A DNA stretch of 64,000 bases from Abyssicoccus albus. Lineage in GTDB: Bacteria > Bacillota > Bacilli > Staphylococcales > Abyssicoccaceae. The position numbers and the translations under genes were made by a program. The notes below the pieces were generated by a model. It saw only the letters and a list, made by a program, of their open reading frames with translations. It ran no database searches and was not told where the DNA came from. The first letter of the stretch is position 1; each line of letters starts with the position of its first letter. The stretch is from the NCBI RefSeq assembly GCF_003815035.1, contig NZ_RKRK01000002.1, forward strand, positions 807,956 to 871,955. The letters are read 5' to 3'. Shown here piece after piece: positions 37,363 to 50,806 of this stretch.

Positions 37363-39552
37363 CTAATTCCAAATACGTTGTACTGTATATATATCTTGAA
37401 GTGATTTAGTTCGGTCGACGACAGTCTTTAACTCACTTTTATTCTTTACTAAGATTGATAAATTAATAACAGCCAAGGCATCATCACTCACTCGACCACT
37501 AAACTTAACCAGTTGTACTTTTGAATTCGTGACGACATTTAACACTTCATTAAGTAGCCCATTACGATCTAGTGCATGCACTTGTAAGTCCACTTGATAT
37601 TTACCGTCTCCACCTTTACGTTTCACCCACTCAACATTAATCAACCGATCTGTTTCATTTGCAACGTTAGGACATGTTGATCGATGAACTTTAACACCAT
37701 GTCCTCTAGTAATATACCCTATAATATCATCACCAGGTATAGGCGAACAACATTTGCCTAGGTTGACTAGTAAATTATCCATTCCGTCAACATAAACACC
37801 AGAATCTGTCACGATTTCTTTCTCATTCACATCTCGTTGACCATCGACTTCCGTTTCTATCAACTGTTGCGCTTTTTGTTGTTGCTTTTTCTTTTCTGCT
37901 AAACGGTTCGCAAGTTGTAAAGCAGTAATTCCACCGAAGCCTACGGTCGCGTATAAGTCTTCTTCATGCGAGAAATTATACTTAGAAATGACACGTTCAA
38001 TATTTTCAGCGGTTAATATTTCATCGACATCGAATCCCATATTCCTAATTTCAGCTTCCACTGCGAATCGGCCTTTTTCTACATTGCTGGCTTTATCTTG
38101 TTTCTTGAAGAAGCTTTTAATTTTACTTTTAGCACTTGTAGACTTTACAATTTTCAACCAGTCACGACTTGGTCCAAATGAATGCTTACTTGTCCTAATT
38201 TCAACAATATCACCTGTTTGTAATTGATAGTCAATTGGGACGATTTTACCGTTCACTTTCGCTCCGATCATTTGGTGACCAATTTCAGAATGGACGGCAT
38301 AAGCAAAATCAATCGGTACGGCTTCAAATGGAAGTTCCACCACATCTCCTTGGGGTGTAAATACGTATACTTTATCACTTAATAAATCATACTTCAGCGC
38401 TTCCATAAACTCTTCTGCATCTGGAGACGTTTGGTCACCTTCTGCTATCTCTTTAAACCAATTCATTCGTCCTTCAATCGATGCTTTCTGCTCAGTTAAT
38501 GTAATCCCTTCTTTGTACGCCCAATGAGCCGCTACACCATGTTCTGCAATTTCATGCATATCGTATGTTCTAATTTGAACCTCTAACGGTTCACCGTTAG
38601 GTCCTACGACTGTCGTGTGAATCGATTGATATAAATTTGGTTTCGGCATTGCAATATAATCTTTAAAACGTCCTGGCATTGGTTTCCATAATGTATGAAT
38701 AATTCCAAGTACTGCATAGCAATCATTAATAGATTCGACGATAACACGTACTGCTAACAAATCAAAAATTTGATCGAAATGCTTTTTTTGTTTCTTCATC
38801 TTTCTATAAATACTATAAATATGTTTCGGTCTACCATTGATTGACGCTTCAATCGATGTTTTTTCCAGTTCCGATTGAATATTCTCAATCGCATGTTCTA
38901 TATATTGCTCTCTCTCACTGCGTTTCTTTTTCATCAGATGAACAATTTTGAAGTATTGAGTTGGATCAATATAACGAAGTGCAATATCTTCAAGTTCCCA
39001 TTTAATCGATGAAATCCCGAGACGATGTGCAAGAGGTGCATAGATTTCAAGTGTCTCTTGACTTATCTTCTTTTGTTTTTCTGGCTTCATCGCCTTCAAT
39101 GTACGCATATTGTGAAGTCGATCGGCTAATTTAACTAAAATGACACGAACATCTTTCGCTATGGCGATAAAGAGCTTTCGATGATTTTCAGCGAGTTGTT
39201 CTTCTTTAGACTTATATTTCACTTTTTCGAGTTTAGTCACACCATCGACGATAATTGCGACTTCTTCGTTGAACATATCGACAAGATCTGTAAATGTATA
39301 CGGTGTATCTTCTACGACATCATGTAAGAATCCTGCGATAATCGTCGGTGCATCTAAATTTAATTCAGCGAGTATTCCAGCAACTTGAATCGGATGGAGT
39401 ATGTAGGGCTCTCCTGATTTACGGAATTGTTTTCGGTGAGCTACTTCGGCAAGCTCATAACTTTTCTTTATATTCATTAAATCTTCTTCAGGTAAATAAG
39501 CCTCACATAATTGATATACATCAGAAAAAGTATACGGATATCCATAATCCAT
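37363..39552 (-). CDS. rsh: Rsh (RelA/SpoT), (p)ppGpp synthetase and hydrolase
   Basis: A 729-residue, bifunctional stringent-response enzyme. The HD hydrolase domain lies at about residues 40-195, with HP...[10 protein letters not shown] holding the metal-binding HD pair. The synthetase domain is about 235-350 ([22 protein letters not shown] in parts, [22 protein letters not shown] in parts). The TGS domain starts with [16 protein letters not shown] near 395. A zinc-finger/helical region with [18 protein letters not shown] follows, and an ACT domain closes the C-terminus. Both catalytic halves look complete. It follows apt, separated by a weak hairpin. Confidence 0.95.
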   Translation of the reverse strand: MDYGYPYTFSDVYQLCEAYLPEEDLMNIKKSYELAEVAHRKQFRKSGEPYILHPIQVAGILAELNLDAPTIIAGFLHDVVEDTPYTFTDLVDMFNEEVAIIVDGVTKLEKVKYKSKEEQLAENHRKLFIAIAKDVRVILVKLADRLHNMRTLKAMKPEKQKKISQETLEIYAPLAHRLGISSIKWELEDIALRYIDPTQYFKIVHLMKKKRSEREQYIEHAIENIQSELEKTSIEASINGRPKHIYSIYRKMKKQKKHFDQIFDLLAVRVIVESINDCYAVLGIIHTLWKPMPGRFKDYIAMPKPNLYQSIHTTVVGPNGEPLEVQIRTYDMHEIAEHGVAAHWAYKEGITLTEQKASIEGRMNWFKEIAEGDQTSPDAEEFMEALKYDLLSDKVYVFTPQGDVVELPFEAVPIDFAYAVHSEIGHQMIGAKVNGKIVPIDYQLQTGDIVEIRTSKHSFGPSRDWLKIVKSTSAKSKIKSFFKKQDKASNVEKGRFAVEAEIRNMGFDVDEILTAENIERVISKYNFSHEEDLYATVGFGGITALQLANRLAEKKKQQQKAQQLIETEVDGQRDVNEKEIVTDSGVYVDGMDNLLVNLGKCCSPIPGDDIIGYITRGHGVKVHRSTCPNVANETDRLINVEWVKRKGGDGKYQVDLQVHALDRNGLLNEVLNVVTNSKVQLVKFSGRVSDDALAVINLSILVKNKSELKTVVDRTKSLQDIYTVQRIWN

Positions 39553-39627
39553 AATGATTCACCTCACAATTAACAATAAAAGTCATATAATATTCAATAA
39601 TACTATACATATTCACATAAATAAATA

Positions 39628-39666
39628 AGTAGAACCTATAAAATCAATGACTTTATAGGTTCTACT
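39628..39666 (-). terminator. Hairpin between apt and rsh
   Basis: Perfect 15-bp stem AGTAGAACCTATAAA / TTTATAGGTTCTACT with a 9-base loop, followed on the minus strand only by TATTTATTTA. It may give partial termination between apt and rsh. Confidence 0.6.
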
Positions 39667-39681
39667 AATGACTTAATTATA

Positions 39682-40200
39682 CTAGTCTTCATAATCCATT
39701 AATGTAATCACATCATAGTCTTTTAACTTTTCTATGCCATTCAAATACTTTAAATTGATCAAGAATGCGATGCCTGCAACAACACCACCAAGTTTTTCAA
39801 CAAGTTTAATTGATGCTTCAATTGTACCACCTGTTGCCAATAAATCATCTGTAATCAATACACGTTGACCAGGTTTAATCGCATCTTTATGCATCGTCAA
39901 TACATTAGAGCCATATTCAAGGTCATATTCATACTTGATGACTTCACGTGGTAACTTACCTTCTTTACGCACAGGTGCAAACCCTACACCTAACGCATAA
40001 CTTACTGGACAACCGATAATAAACCCACGTGCCTCAGGACCGACAACGATATCGATTTGTTTTTCTTTAGCGAATTGAACAATTTGGTCTGTCGCATATT
40101 TATAAGCTTCTCCATTGTCCATTAATGTCGTAATATCTTTAAAACTAATACCTTCTTTTGGATAATCCTCAACAATTGAAATATATTGCTTTAAATCCAT
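39682..40200 (-). CDS. apt: Apt, adenine phosphoribosyltransferase
   Basis: A 172-residue type I phosphoribosyltransferase that salvages adenine to AMP. The N-terminal SFKDITTLM region, [20 protein letters not shown] (about residues 53-72) and the PRPP-binding motif [16 protein letters not shown] (about 114-129) are all present. It follows recJ by 9 bp, as in staphylococci and bacilli. Length and motifs are normal. Confidence 0.96.
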   Translation of the reverse strand: MDLKQYISIVEDYPKEGISFKDITTLMDNGEAYKYATDQIVQFAKEKQIDIVVGPEARGFIIGCPVSYALGVGFAPVRKEGKLPREVIKYEYDLEYGSNVLTMHKDAIKPGQRVLITDDLLATGGTIEASIKLVEKLGGVVAGIAFLINLKYLNGIEKLKDYDVITLMDYED

Positions 40201-40209
40201 TTGGTTTGC

Positions 40210-42435
40210 CTACTTTCTCATTAAATTTTCTATCATTAATTTGATTTCTTGTGAACTAGAAAGAATAAAGTGTCGTTCAATATCATATTGAGATCGAAGA
40301 CTTTCATAAACTGTTGTATTAAATAAGTCCGTCTTACCTTCAATGTTTGAATTAAGTGTTACAACATCCTGTTCTATTGTAACAAAATTCACCTCAAAAA
40401 ACATATTCAAAATATCTTTCACTTTAAACGGATTCATCGATAAATGTTCACTCATTGAGACACCGTGTTCGACAATATTCACCTGTTTAATTTGCTTTAA
40501 AGTAATAAATAATGATTTACATTCTTCTTTCGTCGGAAGTCCTCGATAATATATATCTGCTTGTGCATGATATTTTAATACAATTCGATGCCCTCTAAAT
40601 GAGTCAATCAATGATTTAAATTGATCCATCGACTGAGGTAACTCCATTAAATATAGCACTTCAATACCATCAAGATTTGTCGGTTCATATTTCACATCAT
40701 ATGAATCACCGACAAGTGCAACGTGACGTTCTTTATCTGGCTCAAAATTTGCTTGACTTCGCTCATCAATCACTTGTAAATGATCCACTTTCAAATCTTT
40801 CAACATCAATTGTGGTTTCTTAATATTATTCCATTCATTAATATCTACTTCTCCAATTAAGTCGACATCATCTTGAGGTGTTAACCATTTCACATAATGT
40901 CCTAAATTGAAAGCAATGATATCCAATCCATCAGTCGTTTGAAGTTTTAAATGTTTTTGGTCTGTCCCAATCGCTTTAATTGAATTCATTGACATGTGTC
41001 TCAATGCAAACTTTGGTTTTTCAAAGCCGATACCGAAAGGGGCGAATGCATTCAATTCATCAATATTCTTGTTCGTCAGATGATGCGTTTCCACTTCACC
41101 ATGATATGTTAACTCGGGTTTAACGTCTTGAATTTCTAACTGTTTTGCACGATCTTCAATCAACTGTACAACTTCATCGTAATTCGATGCTTCAATCGTC
41201 ACACCACACGCCATGCTATGACCGCCAAAGCTTTTCAATTGTGGCCTAACATTCATCATCAGTTCAAATAAATTAATCCCTTCGATACTTCGACCTGATC
41301 CTTTATAATGTTTTTTCTCTGAATCATAATTCAACAAAATGACTGGCTTATTCACCGATTCAACAACACGTGAAGCAACAATGCCTAGTACACCTTCATG
41401 CCAGCCTTCTTCACTCAGGATAATAATCGGCCGATCAATGACTTTAGCACGTTGAATAGCATCTTCTGCAATCGATTGAACGATGTTTTTTCGATCTACA
41501 TTAAAGCGTTCCACTTCTTCAGCAATCGCAATCGCTGATGACATATCTTCACATAAGAGCAACTCGACAGCGAGCGTCGCATCGTCGAGACGACCGACTG
41601 CGTTCAATCGTGGACCGATAATGAATACAACCGTCGTTTCAGTGACGTCCCCTTGATATTGCGCTTTGTTCAAAAGCGCTTTAATAGCGACCGGCATCGA
41701 TTGATTTAAAGCATTGAGTCCTTCTTTCACTAACGTTCTATTCTCATGTTTCAGAGGCACGAGATCACTAATTGTCCCTATCGCAACATACGGTAATAAA
41801 GATTCTTTCATTGTTGGACAGAGTGCACAACATAATTTGAACGTCACACCGACACCGGCTAAATGTTTATCACCGTAATCCCCTTCAGGATGGTCTTGGT
41901 GTAAAATAAACGGTGTATTCGGTAACTTGTCTTGCACTTCATGATGATCCGTCACAATTACATCGATACCTTGTGACATAGCATAATCAATCGCTTCAAA
42001 CCCTGCGATACCATTATCAACGGTAATTATGAGCTCAACGCCACTATCAATCAGTTCCTGAAAAAGTGTCACATTTGGACCATATCCGTGTTCGAATCGA
42101 TTAGGTATGACATATTCAACGAGTGCTCCTAAATGTGTCAATGTTTTATACAAAATAGTCGTACTCGTCACACCGTCAGCATCGTAATCCCCATAGATCA
42201 TTATTGGCACTTGTTCATCGATTGCGGTTTGAATACGGTCTACAATTTCCTTCATACCATACATATCATCAGGGTCATACTCAATGCGTTCAAACAATTG
42301 CTTCACATCTTCAGAAGTAAATTCTAATGCACTCAAATATTGATGCTGTAATGGATTTAACTTAAGTTGTTTCGCCTCATCTTGTGCGATTTTATGATGA
42401 CTTTTTACACTCCACTTATACTTAGATTCTATCAT
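40210..42435 (-). CDS. recJ: RecJ, single-strand 5'-3' exonuclease
   Basis: A 741-residue DHH-family exonuclease for recombination and mismatch repair. The catalytic core shows MIYGDYDADGVTST (about residues 79-92), the aspartate motif ITVDNGIAG, and VIVTDHHEVQDKLP (about 157-170) with the DHH triad. The DHHA1 part contains GVLGIVASRVVESVNKPVILL and GSGRSIEGINLFELM. The OB-fold follows, then a C-terminal extension of about 170 residues, found in Firmicute RecJ. It begins downstream of the secDF terminator with an AAGG ribosome site. Confidence 0.95.
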   Translation of the reverse strand: MIESKYKWSVKSHHKIAQDEAKQLKLNPLQHQYLSALEFTSEDVKQLFERIEYDPDDMYGMKEIVDRIQTAIDEQVPIMIYGDYDADGVTSTTILYKTLTHLGALVEYVIPNRFEHGYGPNVTLFQELIDSGVELIITVDNGIAGFEAIDYAMSQGIDVIVTDHHEVQDKLPNTPFILHQDHPEGDYGDKHLAGVGVTFKLCCALCPTMKESLLPYVAIGTISDLVPLKHENRTLVKEGLNALNQSMPVAIKALLNKAQYQGDVTETTVVFIIGPRLNAVGRLDDATLAVELLLCEDMSSAIAIAEEVERFNVDRKNIVQSIAEDAIQRAKVIDRPIIILSEEGWHEGVLGIVASRVVESVNKPVILLNYDSEKKHYKGSGRSIEGINLFELMMNVRPQLKSFGGHSMACGVTIEASNYDEVVQLIEDRAKQLEIQDVKPELTYHGEVETHHLTNKNIDELNAFAPFGIGFEKPKFALRHMSMNSIKAIGTDQKHLKLQTTDGLDIIAFNLGHYVKWLTPQDDVDLIGEVDINEWNNIKKPQLMLKDLKVDHLQVIDERSQANFEPDKERHVALVGDSYDVKYEPTNLDGIEVLYLMELPQSMDQFKSLIDSFRGHRIVLKYHAQADIYYRGLPTKEECKSLFITLKQIKQVNIVEHGVSMSEHLSMNPFKVKDILNMFFEVNFVTIEQDVVTLNSNIEGKTDLFNTTVYESLRSQYDIERHFILSSSQEIKLMIENLMRK

Positions 42436-42454
42436 CCTTATACCACCTTAAAAA

Positions 42455-42484
42455 AAGAGACTACACAACAATTGTACAATCTCT
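42455..42484 (-). terminator. Intrinsic terminator after secDF
   Basis: AAGAGA pairs with TCTCTT and an inner ACAA/TTGT segment with wobble pairs; seven T follow on the minus strand. It separates secDF from recJ. Confidence 0.72.
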
Positions 42485-42521
42485 TATTATGCAATAAATT
42501 AATGAATCGACAGTTACAAAC

Positions 42522-44801
42522 TTATACTAGTATCTTTTCATCATCTTTTGACTTCTCTTCATAGACAACAAGTTGTCCTTCGGATTTCTTCAGTTGTTGC
42601 TTCTTCAATATCGCCCACAATTGAACAGCAATGAATACCGATGAATAAACACCAGAAATCAATCCAATGAATAACGCCACTGAGAAGTTGAAAATACTAT
42701 CCGCTCCAAAGAACACGAGTAATACAACAACAAATATTACCGTCACAACAGTATTGATAGAACGTGTTAATGTTTGTCTTAACGAGCGGTTGACGATTAA
42801 GTCAATTTCTTCACTAGATTTGATCACTTTGAATTTTCTTAAATTCTCACGAACTCTGTCAAAAGTGACAATCGTATCATTGATTGAGTAACCAATAATT
42901 GTCAATACCGCTGCAATAAACGTAATATCGACCTCTAGCCTTAAAATACTAAACATTGCAATGATAATAAATGCATCATGTAACAAAGCAATAACACTTG
43001 GCAAAGCCATTCTCCATTCAAAACGAATTGTCGCATAAATAATGATTCCAATTGACGCAATTAATAAACTGAGAATTGCATTTTTCACAAGTTCTTTTCC
43101 AATCACTGGTGATACAGTACTGACATTCGGTTCTTGACCATATGCTTTATTAAACTTATCTTTCACTTCAGATATCTTCTCTTGGTCCAAATCATCTTTG
43201 ACTTGAATTGTAGCACGTGTTTTATCTTGCGATAAAGTGACATCACCATCATCAATTTTTAAATCATTCAATGATTTCTCGATATGTTCTGTTTTGATGG
43301 TTTCATCACTTGCGACATCAATACGAGTACCACTTGTAAAATCAATCCCTAAGTTCAATTTAAAGACCGTTAAAATGATGAGCCCTGTTAAAATGATTAA
43401 TCCGCTCAGTGTGAAAAACTTTTTCATATATTGAACAAAATCATATCGATCCCATGCGGTCGTCAAATCATGGATATCTTTACCTTCACTTAATTCGTGT
43501 CTCATCGATGGTCTTACACCGAAAAATCTGAACTTTTTGTTTAAGTAATTCGATTTTACAAGCAATGATAACAATAAACGTGTTAAGAATACGCTCGTCA
43601 CAAAACTTAACAGAATTGAAATCAATAACATCGTTGCAAATCCTTTAACACTACTTGTTCCGAAAAAGAACAACACTAAAGCAGCAATAATCGTTGTAAT
43701 GTTCGCATCGACAATCGTCCATAGTGATTGTGCCGAACCTTTTTTATATGCTTGTTTCACAGAACGACCGATACGAATTTCATCTTTGATTCGTTCATAC
43801 ATAATGATGTTCGCATCAACCGCCATACCGACACCGAGAATCAATGCTGCAATCCCAGGTAATGTTAACACACCACCAATCAAGTTGAATGCCACTAACG
43901 TTAAATAAATATATGTACTTAGTGTAATAACTGCAATGAGTCCTGGAATTCTATAGAAAATGAGCATGAATATAAATACTGCTAACACACCTAACGCACC
44001 AGCAATGACTGTCTTCTCTAACGCTTGTTCACCGAATTGTGCACCAACACTTGTTGAATATATTTCATCTAATTCAACGGGTAATGAACCAGAGTTTAAT
44101 AATGCTGCAATATTCTTCGCACGCATTAATCCTTCTTCACCTTCAAAGCCACCACTGATCATAACATCACTCGATTGAATCGGTTCACTGACGTTTGCCG
44201 CTGAAACATACTTAGGATCTTCTTTTTGTGATTCCTCCATGAATGAATCTTCGCCTTCTTTAAAATCCATCCATATGACCATCATGTTCTCTGGTGGTGT
44301 CTTTTCACTAATTTCTTTCGTCACTTCACCAAATTTATTACTATCTTTCAGTTTCAGCGAGACCATTGGATTGCCATTCTCATCAAAGCTTTGAGATGCA
44401 CCGCCTTCGACTAAATCCTTACCTGTCAGTAACGCCTTGTCGTTCACATCTCTAATCGTTAAATGAGCTTGCGTAGACAGTAATTTACGCGCTTCGTTTT
44501 GATCTTCAACACCTGCAAGTTGAACACGGATACGATTCCCTTCCTCAACTTGAATCACCGGTTCACTCACACCAAGGACGTTGACACGAGATTCTAATGT
44601 TTTGGCGGCAGATTTCACCGCAGTATCATCAATCTTATCTCCCTTTTCAAGTGGTTCCACTTGGTATAACACTTCGAAACCACCTTGTAAATCAAGCCCT
44701 AAATTCACTTTGTTGACGATATCTTTTGTCGTCACACCCATCAAGCTTGCAAGTAACAGTACAATTAACATAAACGAAATAATAAAACTACGTTTTTTCA
44801 C
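42522..44801 (-). CDS. secDF: SecDF, fused protein-export accessory protein
   Basis: A 759-residue fusion of SecD and SecF, the form found in Bacillus and Staphylococcus, which uses the proton gradient to pull proteins across the membrane at SecYEG. The SecD half has a first helix (about 7-27), NLGLDLQGGFEVLYQV (about 32-47), a periplasmic domain to about 255, and five further helices with GVGMAVDANIIMYERIKDE. The SecF half starts near residue 450 with LNLGIDFTSGTRIDV and ends with six helices containing GYSINDTIVTFDRVREN. Twelve membrane segments in all. It lies between yajC and recJ. Confidence 0.95.
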   Translation of the reverse strand: MKKRSFIISFMLIVLLLASLMGVTTKDIVNKVNLGLDLQGGFEVLYQVEPLEKGDKIDDTAVKSAAKTLESRVNVLGVSEPVIQVEEGNRIRVQLAGVEDQNEARKLLSTQAHLTIRDVNDKALLTGKDLVEGGASQSFDENGNPMVSLKLKDSNKFGEVTKEISEKTPPENMMVIWMDFKEGEDSFMEESQKEDPKYVSAANVSEPIQSSDVMISGGFEGEEGLMRAKNIAALLNSGSLPVELDEIYSTSVGAQFGEQALEKTVIAGALGVLAVFIFMLIFYRIPGLIAVITLSTYIYLTLVAFNLIGGVLTLPGIAALILGVGMAVDANIIMYERIKDEIRIGRSVKQAYKKGSAQSLWTIVDANITTIIAALVLFFFGTSSVKGFATMLLISILLSFVTSVFLTRLLLSLLVKSNYLNKKFRFFGVRPSMRHELSEGKDIHDLTTAWDRYDFVQYMKKFFTLSGLIILTGLIILTVFKLNLGIDFTSGTRIDVASDETIKTEHIEKSLNDLKIDDGDVTLSQDKTRATIQVKDDLDQEKISEVKDKFNKAYGQEPNVSTVSPVIGKELVKNAILSLLIASIGIIIYATIRFEWRMALPSVIALLHDAFIIIAMFSILRLEVDITFIAAVLTIIGYSINDTIVTFDRVRENLRKFKVIKSSEEIDLIVNRSLRQTLTRSINTVVTVIFVVVLLVFFGADSIFNFSVALFIGLISGVYSSVFIAVQLWAILKKQQLKKSEGQLVVYEEKSKDDEKILV

Positions 44802-44905
44802 ATTTACACCTTCTAATATTTAATACTTTCTTTGATGTATAATACTTATTTAGTATAACGGATTTATTTACCGAATTAAACTATCACTCAACTTAAATTA
44901 AAAAT

Positions 44906-44930
44906 ATAGCTTAGACAATGTCTAAGCTAT
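44906..44930 (-). terminator. Terminator hairpin between yajC and secDF
   Basis: Perfect 11-bp stem ATAGCTTAGAC / GTCTAAGCTAT with a 3-base loop, then ATTTTTA on the minus strand. secDF therefore likely has its own promoter in 44820-44900, where a TATACT box is visible near 44855-44860. Confidence 0.75.
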
Positions 44931-44984
44931 GTTGAACATCATATGAAGCATATTCATATGAATCTTTTTATTTTTATAAGTTTA

Positions 44985-45251
44985 TTAATTCGTAATTTTT
45001 TCGCGAATCGCACCACGGTTAAACATTAAACGTGTATCTTCTTGATTGACAGACAATTCAACGAAGTCATTGTCAAAGCCAACAACCGTTCCTTTTAACC
45101 CTGAATTGGTCATAATCACATCACCTTTTTGGATGTTTTTTTGAAGTTCTCTCATTTCTTTCGCTTGTTTGTTCATTGGGCGAATCATAAAGAAATAAAT
45201 GATTGCAAATAAAATAATTGGCACCAAAATGTTCATATATGAAAATTCCAT
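44985..45251 (-). CDS. yajC: YajC, Sec translocase accessory subunit
   Basis: An 88-residue protein with one N-terminal membrane helix (NILVPIILFAIIYFFMIRP, residues 7-25), followed by the YajC cytoplasmic domain with KEMRELQKNIQKGDVIMTNSG in parts and KGTVVGFDNDFVEL. It associates with SecDF. It lies 12 bp after tgt and before secDF, the standard order tgt-yajC-secDF. Confidence 0.95.
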   Translation of the reverse strand: MEFSYMNILVPIILFAIIYFFMIRPMNKQAKEMRELQKNIQKGDVIMTNSGLKGTVVGFDNDFVELSVNQEDTRLMFNRGAIREKITN

Positions 45252-45263
45252 TGGTCATTCCTC

Positions 45264-47445
<2,182 letters not shown>

Positions 47446-47447
47446 TG

Positions 47448-48458
47448 CTATTTCCTCAATTCATTGTTTAAACTATTAAAATATTGATGAGCAAATTGCG
47501 TTGCTCGTCGTCCTCTCGTCGTTCGTTCAATAAAGCCTTTTTGGATTAAATACGGTTCGTATACGTCTTCTAACGTAATCGTTTCTTCACCAATCGATAC
47601 TGCAATCGTATTTAAACCTACAGGTCCTCCGTTATATTGTTCGATGATACAATTCATAATCTTATGGTCGATATGATCAAGTCCATATTGATCGATATTT
47701 AACAGTGTTAATGCCTTATTCGTAATCGTTAAATCAATAACATTATCATTCTCCACTTGAGCAAAATCTCTTACTCGACGTAATAATCTATTCGCTATTC
47801 TCGGTGTTCCGCGAGAACGTTTTGCTAACGCCTCAAGCGGTTGTTCACTAATCTCTATGTTAAAAATTTCACTCGTCCGAAGAATGATTGTTTGCAAGCT
47901 TTGTTCATCATAATATTCGAGTCTTAAGTGAACGCCAAATCGATCTCTTAAAGGACTTGATAGACTCCCCACACGCGTAGTTGCTCCAATGAGGGTAAAG
48001 GGTGGAATGTCTATTCTTAGGCTTCTCGCTTCTTCACCTTGACCGACTACAATGTCTAATATAAAGTCTTCCATCGCAGAATACAACACTTCTTCAACGA
48101 CACGAGGCAATCGATGAATCTCATCAATAAATAACACATCGCCTGGTTGTAAACTCGATAATATCGCAGCTAAATCACCAGGGCGTTCAATCGATGGACC
48201 CGTAATATTACGCATATTGACATTCAATTCATTCGCTATAATATTTGCAAGCGTTGTTTTACCAAGACCTGGAGGACCATATAGCAATACATGATCTAAC
48301 GATTCTTCACGAAGTTTTGCTGCATCAATGAATACTTTTAAGTTGTTTTTTATTTTTTGTTGACCGATATATTCATGTAAATACTCAGGGCGAAGACTTC
48401 CTTCTACATGCTCCTCACCATCGTGTTGTAAATCATCTACTATACGCTCATCTTCCAT
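47448..48458 (-). CDS. ruvB: RuvB, Holliday junction branch-migration ATPase
   Basis: A 336-residue AAA+ motor that, with RuvA, moves Holliday junctions. The N-terminal [15 protein letters not shown] (about 22-36), Walker [15 protein letters not shown] (about 56-69), Walker [11 protein letters not shown] (about 107-116), sensor [18 protein letters not shown] and the C-terminal winged helix with [10 protein letters not shown] are typical. The ATG at 48458 is chosen over a GTG 9 bases earlier because of ribosome-site spacing. It follows ruvA by 12 bp. Confidence 0.97.
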   Translation of the reverse strand: MEDERIVDDLQHDGEEHVEGSLRPEYLHEYIGQQKIKNNLKVFIDAAKLREESLDHVLLYGPPGLGKTTLANIIANELNVNMRNITGPSIERPGDLAAILSSLQPGDVLFIDEIHRLPRVVEEVLYSAMEDFILDIVVGQGEEARSLRIDIPPFTLIGATTRVGSLSSPLRDRFGVHLRLEYYDEQSLQTIILRTSEIFNIEISEQPLEALAKRSRGTPRIANRLLRRVRDFAQVENDNVIDLTITNKALTLLNIDQYGLDHIDHKIMNCIIEQYNGGPVGLNTIAVSIGEETITLEDVYEPYLIQKGFIERTTRGRRATQFAHQYFNSLNNELRK

Positions 48459-48470
48459 AACAAACACATC

Positions 48471-49085
48471 CTATGAAATTAATATTTGAAATGACGCTTT
48501 CACAACCTCATCCACCGTATCAAACGATTTACCTTTCAAAGCCTTTTGTACCTTTTGTTGCTCACGTTTCGAATAACCTAAGCTTTCAAGCGCTAGCATC
48601 GCTTCTTCAAACATCGCCTCTTGTGATGCATCATGTTGTGGTACGTCATGAGTCGATTGCTCGTGATGAGATGTGTCATGATCAAAATGAGACAATTTAC
48701 CTTTTAAATCTAGAATTATTTGTCTAGCTGTTTTTTTACCAATGCCAGGAAACTTAATTAAGTAACCTTCCTCTTCTTGTTCAATCGCACGAACAACACC
48801 ACTTGGTGTACTTGATGCAAGAATGGCTAATGCACTTTTCGGACCAATGCCAGTCACTTTAATTAATTCTTTAAACATTTGTTTTTCATCTAATGATTTG
48901 AACCCATAAAGTGTCATACTATCTTCTCTGACAATTTGTTCAGTAAACAGTTCTAACTCATGATTTAAATATTGATTAAATACATATGCATTTGGTGTGT
49001 GTACACTATATACGACACCACCTACATTGATTTCGAGTATGTTTTGGTTTATTGATACACATTTTCCAATGAGTCTAGCAATCAT
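48471..49085 (-). CDS. ruvA: RuvA, Holliday junction-binding subunit
   Basis: A 204-residue DNA-binding partner of RuvB. The N-terminal OB-fold (about 1-63) is followed by the helix-hairpin-helix domain with LIKVTGIGPKSALAIL (about 72-87) and KFPGIGKKTARQIILDLKGKL in parts (about 107-125), then a His-rich linker (SHFDHDTSHHEQ, HDVPQHD), and domain III (EAMLALESLGYSKREQQKV) that touches RuvB. The His-rich linker is unusually long but lies in the naturally variable hinge. Confidence 0.95.
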   Translation of the reverse strand: MIARLIGKCVSINQNILEINVGGVVYSVHTPNAYVFNQYLNHELELFTEQIVREDSMTLYGFKSLDEKQMFKELIKVTGIGPKSALAILASSTPSGVVRAIEQEEEGYLIKFPGIGKKTARQIILDLKGKLSHFDHDTSHHEQSTHDVPQHDASQEAMFEEAMLALESLGYSKREQQKVQKALKGKSFDTVDEVVKASFQILIS

Positions 49086-49100
49086 CTAATCAACCCTTCA

Positions 49101-50393
49101 TTATTCTATAAATTCAAAGTCTGCTTCTAAAATACGCACCGTATCTCCATTCTTTGCGCCTTTTTTACGTAGTGCATCGTCAATCCCCATACCACGCATT
49201 TGACGTGCAAATCGTCTGATTGCTGCTTCGCGATTAAAGTCAGTCATCTTAAATAACCTTTCAATCGCTTCACCCGACACAACATAAGCACCATCATCTG
49301 CACGACTGATTGTAAATGCTTCATCTGACTTCTCATGTCGATAGACAACACGATGTTCACGTTCATCAATCGTAATATTTGATTCATTCATTTGTTGCTC
49401 TACTTCTTCTAGTTTATCCGCAATTTTATACAATAATTCAGGAATGCCTTCTCCTGTGATAGAACTAATTTGAATAATTTCAAGTGGTTCATCTAATTGT
49501 TCATTGAATAACTCAAGTCCCGCTTCTCCATCAGGTAAATCCATTTTATTAGCGACGATGATTTGAGGACGTTTTGCTAATTGTTCGTTGTATGCCTTCA
49601 GTTCTTTATTAATTTGGACATAATCATCATATGGATTACGACCATCTGTACTAGACATATCAATCATATGAACGATTAACTTTGTCCGTTCAACGTGTCT
49701 TAAAAATTGGTGACCTAATCCAACGCCTTCAGCTGCACCGTCAATCAACCCTGGTAAGTCAGCCATCACAAAACTTCTATTGTCAGGCGTATTGACAACA
49801 CCTAAATTTGGCTTAATCGTTGTAAAGTGATACGAACCTGTCTTCGGTTTGGCACCACTCACCATCGATAGTAACGTTGATTTCCCAACACTTGGATATC
49901 CTACTAAACCAACATCTGCCATTAACTTTAGCTCTAAAACGATATCAAACTCTTGTCCTGGTTCACCATTTTCAGCATAGTCAGGTGCTGGATTTGAAGG
50001 CGATGCAAATCTAGAGTTCCCTCGACCTCCACGGCCGCCTTTGGCAACAACTGCACGTTCTGTATGTTCAGTTAAGTCAGCTAACACTTCATCCGTTTCA
50101 GCATTTTTAATAATTGTGCCTGGTGGAACTTTTAATACAGTATCTTCTGCATTTTTTCCATGCATATTTTGACTCATTCCATTGGTTCCTTTATCTCCTT
50201 TGAAATGTTTTTGGAACCTAAAGTCCATTAACGTTCTCAGTCCTTCATCGACTTCGAAGACAATGTCACTGCCTTTACCACCGTCGCCTCCACTTGGACC
50301 GCCCATTGGAACGTATTTCTCTCTTCGATATGCAACGATACCGTTACCACCGTCGCCTGCTTTGACGTAAATTTTAACGTGATCTATAAACAT
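49101..50393 (-). CDS. obgE: ObgE, essential ribosome-associated GTPase
   Basis: A 430-residue GTPase for 50S assembly and stress control. The glycine-rich Obg fold ([20 protein letters not shown] near residues 12-31, [17 protein letters not shown] following) fills residues 1-158. The G domain has [12 protein letters not shown] (about 166-177), [20 protein letters not shown] and the SSITGEG G5 motif. A C-terminal OCT domain (about 345-430) is present, as in staphylococci and bacilli. It stands downstream of the rpmA terminator. Confidence 0.96.
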   Translation of the reverse strand: MFIDHVKIYVKAGDGGNGIVAYRREKYVPMGGPSGGDGGKGSDIVFEVDEGLRTLMDFRFQKHFKGDKGTNGMSQNMHGKNAEDTVLKVPPGTIIKNAETDEVLADLTEHTERAVVAKGGRGGRGNSRFASPSNPAPDYAENGEPGQEFDIVLELKLMADVGLVGYPSVGKSTLLSMVSGAKPKTGSYHFTTIKPNLGVVNTPDNRSFVMADLPGLIDGAAEGVGLGHQFLRHVERTKLIVHMIDMSSTDGRNPYDDYVQINKELKAYNEQLAKRPQIIVANKMDLPDGEAGLELFNEQLDEPLEIIQISSITGEGIPELLYKIADKLEEVEQQMNESNITIDEREHRVVYRHEKSDEAFTISRADDGAYVVSGEAIERLFKMTDFNREAAIRRFARQMRGMGIDDALRKKGAKNGDTVRILEADFEFIE

Positions 50394-50471
50394 CGTTTCC
50401 CCCTCCTTACATTTATGTATTTCATAATTTCATAATTACAATTATTATATCAAACTCTTTATCCAAATAAA

Positions 50472-50499
50472 AAACTACACTTCGAATGAAGTGTAGTTT
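50472..50499 (-). terminator. Intrinsic terminator after rpmA
   Basis: Perfect 12-bp stem AAACTACACTTC / GAAGTGTAGTTT with a GAAT loop, then six T on the minus strand. It ends the rplU-prp-rpmA transcript. Confidence 0.88.
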
Positions 50500-50511
50500 A
50501 ATGTATAGATA

Positions 50512-50796
50512 TTACTTCGCTTCAGCGTACACTGATACACGTTTCTTATCTTTACCCATACGTTCGAATTTAACAACACCATCTACTTTCGCAAATAAAG
50601 TGTCGTCTCCTCCACGTCCAACGTTTTCACCTGGATAAACTTTCGTTCCACGTTGGCGGTATAAAATTGATCCACCCGTAACGAATTGACCATCTGCACG
50701 CTTAGCACCTAAACGTTTAGAAATTGAGTCACGTCCGTTTTTCGTTGAACCTACACCTTTCTTACTCGCAAAAAACTGTAAGTTTAATTTTAGCAT
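50512..50796 (-). CDS. rpmA: Ribosomal protein L27 (bL27) with cleavable N-terminus
   Basis: A 94-residue ribosomal protein whose N-terminus reaches the peptidyl-transferase centre. The sequence begins [20 protein letters not shown]: the nine residues up to the double Phe are the Firmicute extension removed by Prp before the Ala-Ser-Lys-Lys end becomes functional. The rest ([32 protein letters not shown]) is standard. The ATG at 50796 has a GAGGTGG ribosome site; an earlier in-frame start at 50805 does not fit. It follows prp by 10 bp. Confidence 0.97.
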   Translation of the reverse strand: MLKLNLQFFASKKGVGSTKNGRDSISKRLGAKRADGQFVTGGSILYRQRGTKVYPGENVGRGGDDTLFAKVDGVVKFERMGKDKKRVSVYAEAK

Positions 50797-50806
50797 GATA
50801 TCCACC